From positions 2,728,001-2,792,000 of the forward strand of contig JARUPY010000605.1 in NCBI GenBank assembly GCA_029817715.1: a DNA stretch of 64,000 nt, given 5' to 3'. The position numbers were made by a program, and so were the translations under genes. A model generated the notes under the pieces. That model saw only the letters and a list, made by a program, of their open reading frames with translations. It had not been told where the DNA came from and ran no database searches. This stretch comes from Melastoma dodecandrum. Taxonomy: Eukaryota; Streptophyta; Magnoliopsida; Myrtales; Melastomataceae. Positions 61,005 to 64,000 of this stretch are shown here, piece by piece (the stretch's first letter is position 1; each line of letters opens with the position of its first letter).

Positions 61005-62998
61005 TGTTGGATCGTTCAGGAACACTAAGAGGGGGGTGAATTAGTGTTTATAACTTTTTCGCCCTTTTCTCAATGTAAGCGGAAGCGTACTGTAACTCAG
61101 CAGAGCATTTCTCAAAATGAGATTTGCTTCGCTGATACCGTTACGATTTTGTCGAGTAGGTTTTCGTACGAGTGTTGCGCGATCGTAATGGACACAGTAG
61201 TTTATAGTGGTTCGGTCTCAATCGACCTACGTCCACTTTCCACCAACAAGGTGATTCCACTATATAATATAATGGGTGCAAAGAGCCCTTACACTAGGCG
61301 TTTGGTTCTCACAAAGTGAGATTTAGAATCCCGTACAATTGATGATCACTCCTGGCAACAGTCAGCTCCTCACACAGTGGACGTCTTCTCGTTTCCAGCA
61401 GAATGATGCTTTTCCTCAGCAGTTGGTAGCTCAATGGATTCCTCACAGAACGTTGTTGCTCAGATGTAAGCCTGTCTATCAAAGCACACAAACAACGTTA
61501 TGTTAGAGATTAAATCCTCAGATAATAATCCTTACAGTGACAGAAAGACTTCTCAGAGAACAGCTCGTTTCTGTTTCACAGTAGAGGATTGCTTCAGCAC
61601 TCTTGTCTTTCAATAGAGGATTTCCACACAGATTTTGTCTCTCCTGGAGATGAGCCTGTACTTACTTAAGAGACAACCACGAAGTTTGATCACACAGATC
61701 ACCACAAAGATCACAAAGAGATGAACTACAAAGATAACCACAAAGACCACTAAGAAAGGATATACATCCTACACTCAGTTCGGACATGCACGGTTACCAC
61801 AGCCATGATCACTGCACTGCACACCCAATGCCTAGGGTGGAATTTTCTACTTCGGCGGCTTCCACGCAACCTACTCTACTATCCATCCCCAGGAGTTCGA
61901 GACTTCTGCACAGCACCCCTGTGCTCGGGAGGACTCTTTCCACTCCGGCGGCGTTCCCACCTCCTGCTCTACCCTGCAGGCACGAGACTTCTGGCGCGCA
62001 CCCGCAAGTGCGTGTCTAACTGCTCAAACTCCGTAGGTTCGAGACTTCCCTGCGAAGAGACATGACAAGAACGGCTTCTTGCCGATGGGTTAGCAACTAG
62101 TTACTGAATTCAGCACAGGTATTCACTTAGCTTCCCTCAGACGATTCGCCAGCCGCTCGTCAAACACACCGAGGACACCTAGTTCCTCTCACAACGATCA
62201 AAGGATCTGACCTCAGCCCCTTGATACTCTCACACGCAGCTTGCAAGAGAAAGAACCAGGAGACACTTAGCACCTTCCGCTCTCCGTCGATGCACAAAGC
62301 TCACTTAGACCACTTAGACCACTCAGACCACTTAGACGCACAAAGGCACTTGGATCTGTCGTCTTTGATCTGATTATAATGGAGAAGGAAGCACAGAAAA
62401 CGTCCAGGCAATCTTCGAGATGTGTTGCCAAAATTGGCAGCCAGGACTCAGCAACGGTCTGCTGGACCGATCGCTGTGCTATGGAGAGTAAGTACCAACG
62501 GTAACTTGCCTCACTTATCTTAATCAAATAAATTATTTCTAATATTTATAATCTGATCGTAATCTTATCTTGTCGATTATGATCAATCAACAATATTTGA
62601 TTGGATATTTCATCCTGTTCCAGCGTAACATTGCTGCAGGATATCATAAACATATTTTGTTTCTAAAAATAAACTTGGAAAGATAATCTCATAATATTTA
62701 GTTGCCTAAATCTTTATAATGAGATCATTAAGCCACATTTAAATGAATTTGGACACTCAGACGAATGTTCTGAGATAACCCAAAATAAAACGTGGGTATT
62801 GAAAATTTGTTTCCATATTTTCAATATATATTCGTAACATCACAGCAACAACTCATTGTAACATATAACAGTTACCAGCTGTGATTCAGTAACACATTGC
62901 TCAAGCTCATCACTAGGGCCAAGCACGTAACTCATGAAACATTACTGCTGACCATCAGTAAGGCGCTGCTTAAGTTCATCATCAAAATCATGTTAACA
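61005..62998 (-). repeat. 3' LTR of the Sirevirus-like element, 1994 bp
   Basis: The + strand begins TGTTGGATCGTTCAGGAAC, with CACTAAGAGGGGGGTGAATT next, and ends CATGTTAACA. In the LTR, 62304-62336 holds four 9-10 base units of CACTTAGAC/CACTCAGAC. No coding region is seen inside. Confidence 0.85.
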
Positions 62999-63369
62999 TT
63001 CTCCCCCTTTTTGATGATGACAAAACCTTTCTTAGGGATAGAGCTTGAGTCCAATAATCTCCTAACTCCCCCTAAGGCTTAGCACTGATTTGTGATTTGT
63101 TAAGTTAAGTGCATTTTTGGAGAACTTGGAAAGCTCCCCCTTAACTTATTCTTCTCCCCCTTTTTGTCATATCAAAAAGAAAGGATTAAAGCAAAAGATA
63201 GTGACATTGCTAGTGCAGCAAAAACATGCTGACACTCAAAACAAGCTGACATAGTAGCAAAGAGTTATTGCGATCTAGCAAGATCGAACTATTTCAAAAA
63301 CAAGAACAAATGAGCAGAGACATCTAAAGATAGAGAGGAGAGTAGCTCAATCCTCAGTGGAGAGCATGG

Positions 63370-63895
63370 CTCAATCCTCAATAGTTTTAAGCAGAGTCTG
63401 GATCATCTTTTCTAGGCGCCCAAGTCTCTCAGCAAATGCATCCATCCTCTCAAGAATGGAGCGACGAGTGAAGTTGAGTTCCTCAGCGAGAAATTTATGC
63501 AACTTGGAAGAAGAAGGGGACTCATCCTTTGACAAAGGGGCCTCCCGATCACGTTTAGCATGACGTTGTTTGCCAGTTTCAGCAGTGGCCTTGCCACGAA
63601 CAGATGTAGTGATTTCTCGCTTGGATGGTTTCTTGATGAATATACCATCAACATATTAGTAGCCCATACTCGCCACAGAGTTAGCACCAATCACCTGTGT
63701 AGTCCAGGTATCCATTTGATTCATAGGAACAACCTGCTCCCCATAAAGGTGCAGCAGTGCAGTAATAACGTGTGCAAAAGGAAGTGCCCTGTTCTCATCC
63801 TGAACACAAGAAGCCATGTGGCCAAAAATAACACCTCCCAAATTCACATGAATACCTCGCTTAAGATGAACCATCAAATTCCATTCTCTAGGCAT
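63370..63895 (-). pseudogene. Additional 3' ORF of the Sirevirus-like element (putative plant transposon protein domain)
   Basis: The minus-strand frame starts near MPREWNLMVHLKRGIHVNLG and continues GVIFGHMASCVQDENRALPF and AHVITALLHLYGEQVVPMNQ. This resembles the 'putative plant transposon protein' domain found in many plant retroelement-derived proteins. A single in-frame TAA at about 63656 interrupts it. The frame then runs on through a basic region and a helical C-terminus (FTRRSILERMDAFAERLGRL, EKMIQTLLKTIED) to TGA at 63370. Upstream a TGA lies directly before the first ATG, so the N-terminal half is missing or in another frame. It lies between pol and the 3' LTR, where Sireviruses carry an extra, often envelope-like, ORF. 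Function unknown. Confidence 0.5.
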
Positions 63896-64000
63896 GACAG
63901 TAGCGAAGGCTCCCCCTCAGTAACTGGGAGATTCTCCTGAGTGGAGAGTTGCTGGACGGAAGCAGTCATAGCCTGCGACCGTTTCTTAGGGTTTCCCTTC

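Larger units (their letters stand above)
61005..64000 (-). mobile_element. 3' part of a Sirevirus-like copia element, running off the window
   Basis: The minus-strand element comprises an interior (64000 to 62999) and a 3' LTR (62998 to 61005). At the boundary the minus strand reads AAAAAGGGGGAGAA, a polypurine tract, followed by TGTTAACATGATTTTGATGA. Additional G-rich purine tracts (GGGGGAG) occur at ~63064, ~63138 and ~63155, that is, several polypurine tracts upstream of the LTR, a reported feature of Sireviruses. Gag-pol would lie beyond the right edge. The left end abuts a disrupted copia gag, so this is a nested insertion. Confidence 0.82.

Overview
The window is nuclear DNA of a flowering plant, most likely a eudicot. 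The genes have spliced GT-AG introns. The families are plant-specific: R2R3-MYB factors, a DUF26 plasmodesmal protein, an LRR receptor-like kinase and a plastid-type GGPP synthase. One MYB carries the ANDV signature of dicot anthocyanin regulators. AT-rich spacers are filled with LTR retrotransposons, a Mutator-like element, a hAT-type element and a plastid rRNA insertion. The species cannot be fixed from the sequence alone.

Layout. 0-9.2 kb is a gene-dense block on the + strand: the 3' end of an SCC3-type cohesin subunit (273-1511), a five-exon Nudix hydrolase (3016-4751), a PDLP-like DUF26 membrane protein (5550-6547) and an LRR receptor-like pseudokinase (7191-9139). 9.2-18.4 kb is repeat-rich: a decayed plastid 16S rRNA piece (10741-10935), a complete 1.9 kb non-autonomous LTR element with target duplication TGTCT (12260-14159), and a long LTR of a Sirevirus-like family (15474-17385). 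A MYB20/MYB43-like gene lies at 18469-19392. A truncated GH17 glucanase relic (22995-23163) is followed by a 4.66 kb Mutator-like element (23213-27868) with ~130 bp inverted ends, a broken MuDR-type transposase and a convergent GRF zinc-finger/membrane ORF. RAD4/XPC (28159-33015, +) and a TMEM214-like gene (33641-37612, -) form a tail-to-tail pair. A single-exon plastid GGPP synthase lies at 41130-42227. 43-49 kb holds retroelement debris and minisatellites. An anthocyanin-type MYB is at 49643-50669, a 724 bp hAT-type element at 51578-52301, and ~190 bp tandem repeats at 53.5-54.1 kb. 55.3-64 kb is a retrotransposon nest: a minus-strand Ty1-copia element split first by a 2.1 kb solo LTR (target duplication CACTC) and then by a Sirevirus-like element that runs off the window end.

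The cellular genes do not form one pathway; they are independent plant loci (chromosome cohesion, nucleotide-metabolite hydrolysis, plasmodesmata, receptor signalling, secondary-wall or flavonoid transcription, nucleotide excision repair, isoprenoid precursors). All splice models were built by eye from donor/acceptor sites and checked for frame continuity. The most informative parts are the mobile elements, whose exact ends and target duplications can be read, and the Mutator-like element with its second, convergent gene.
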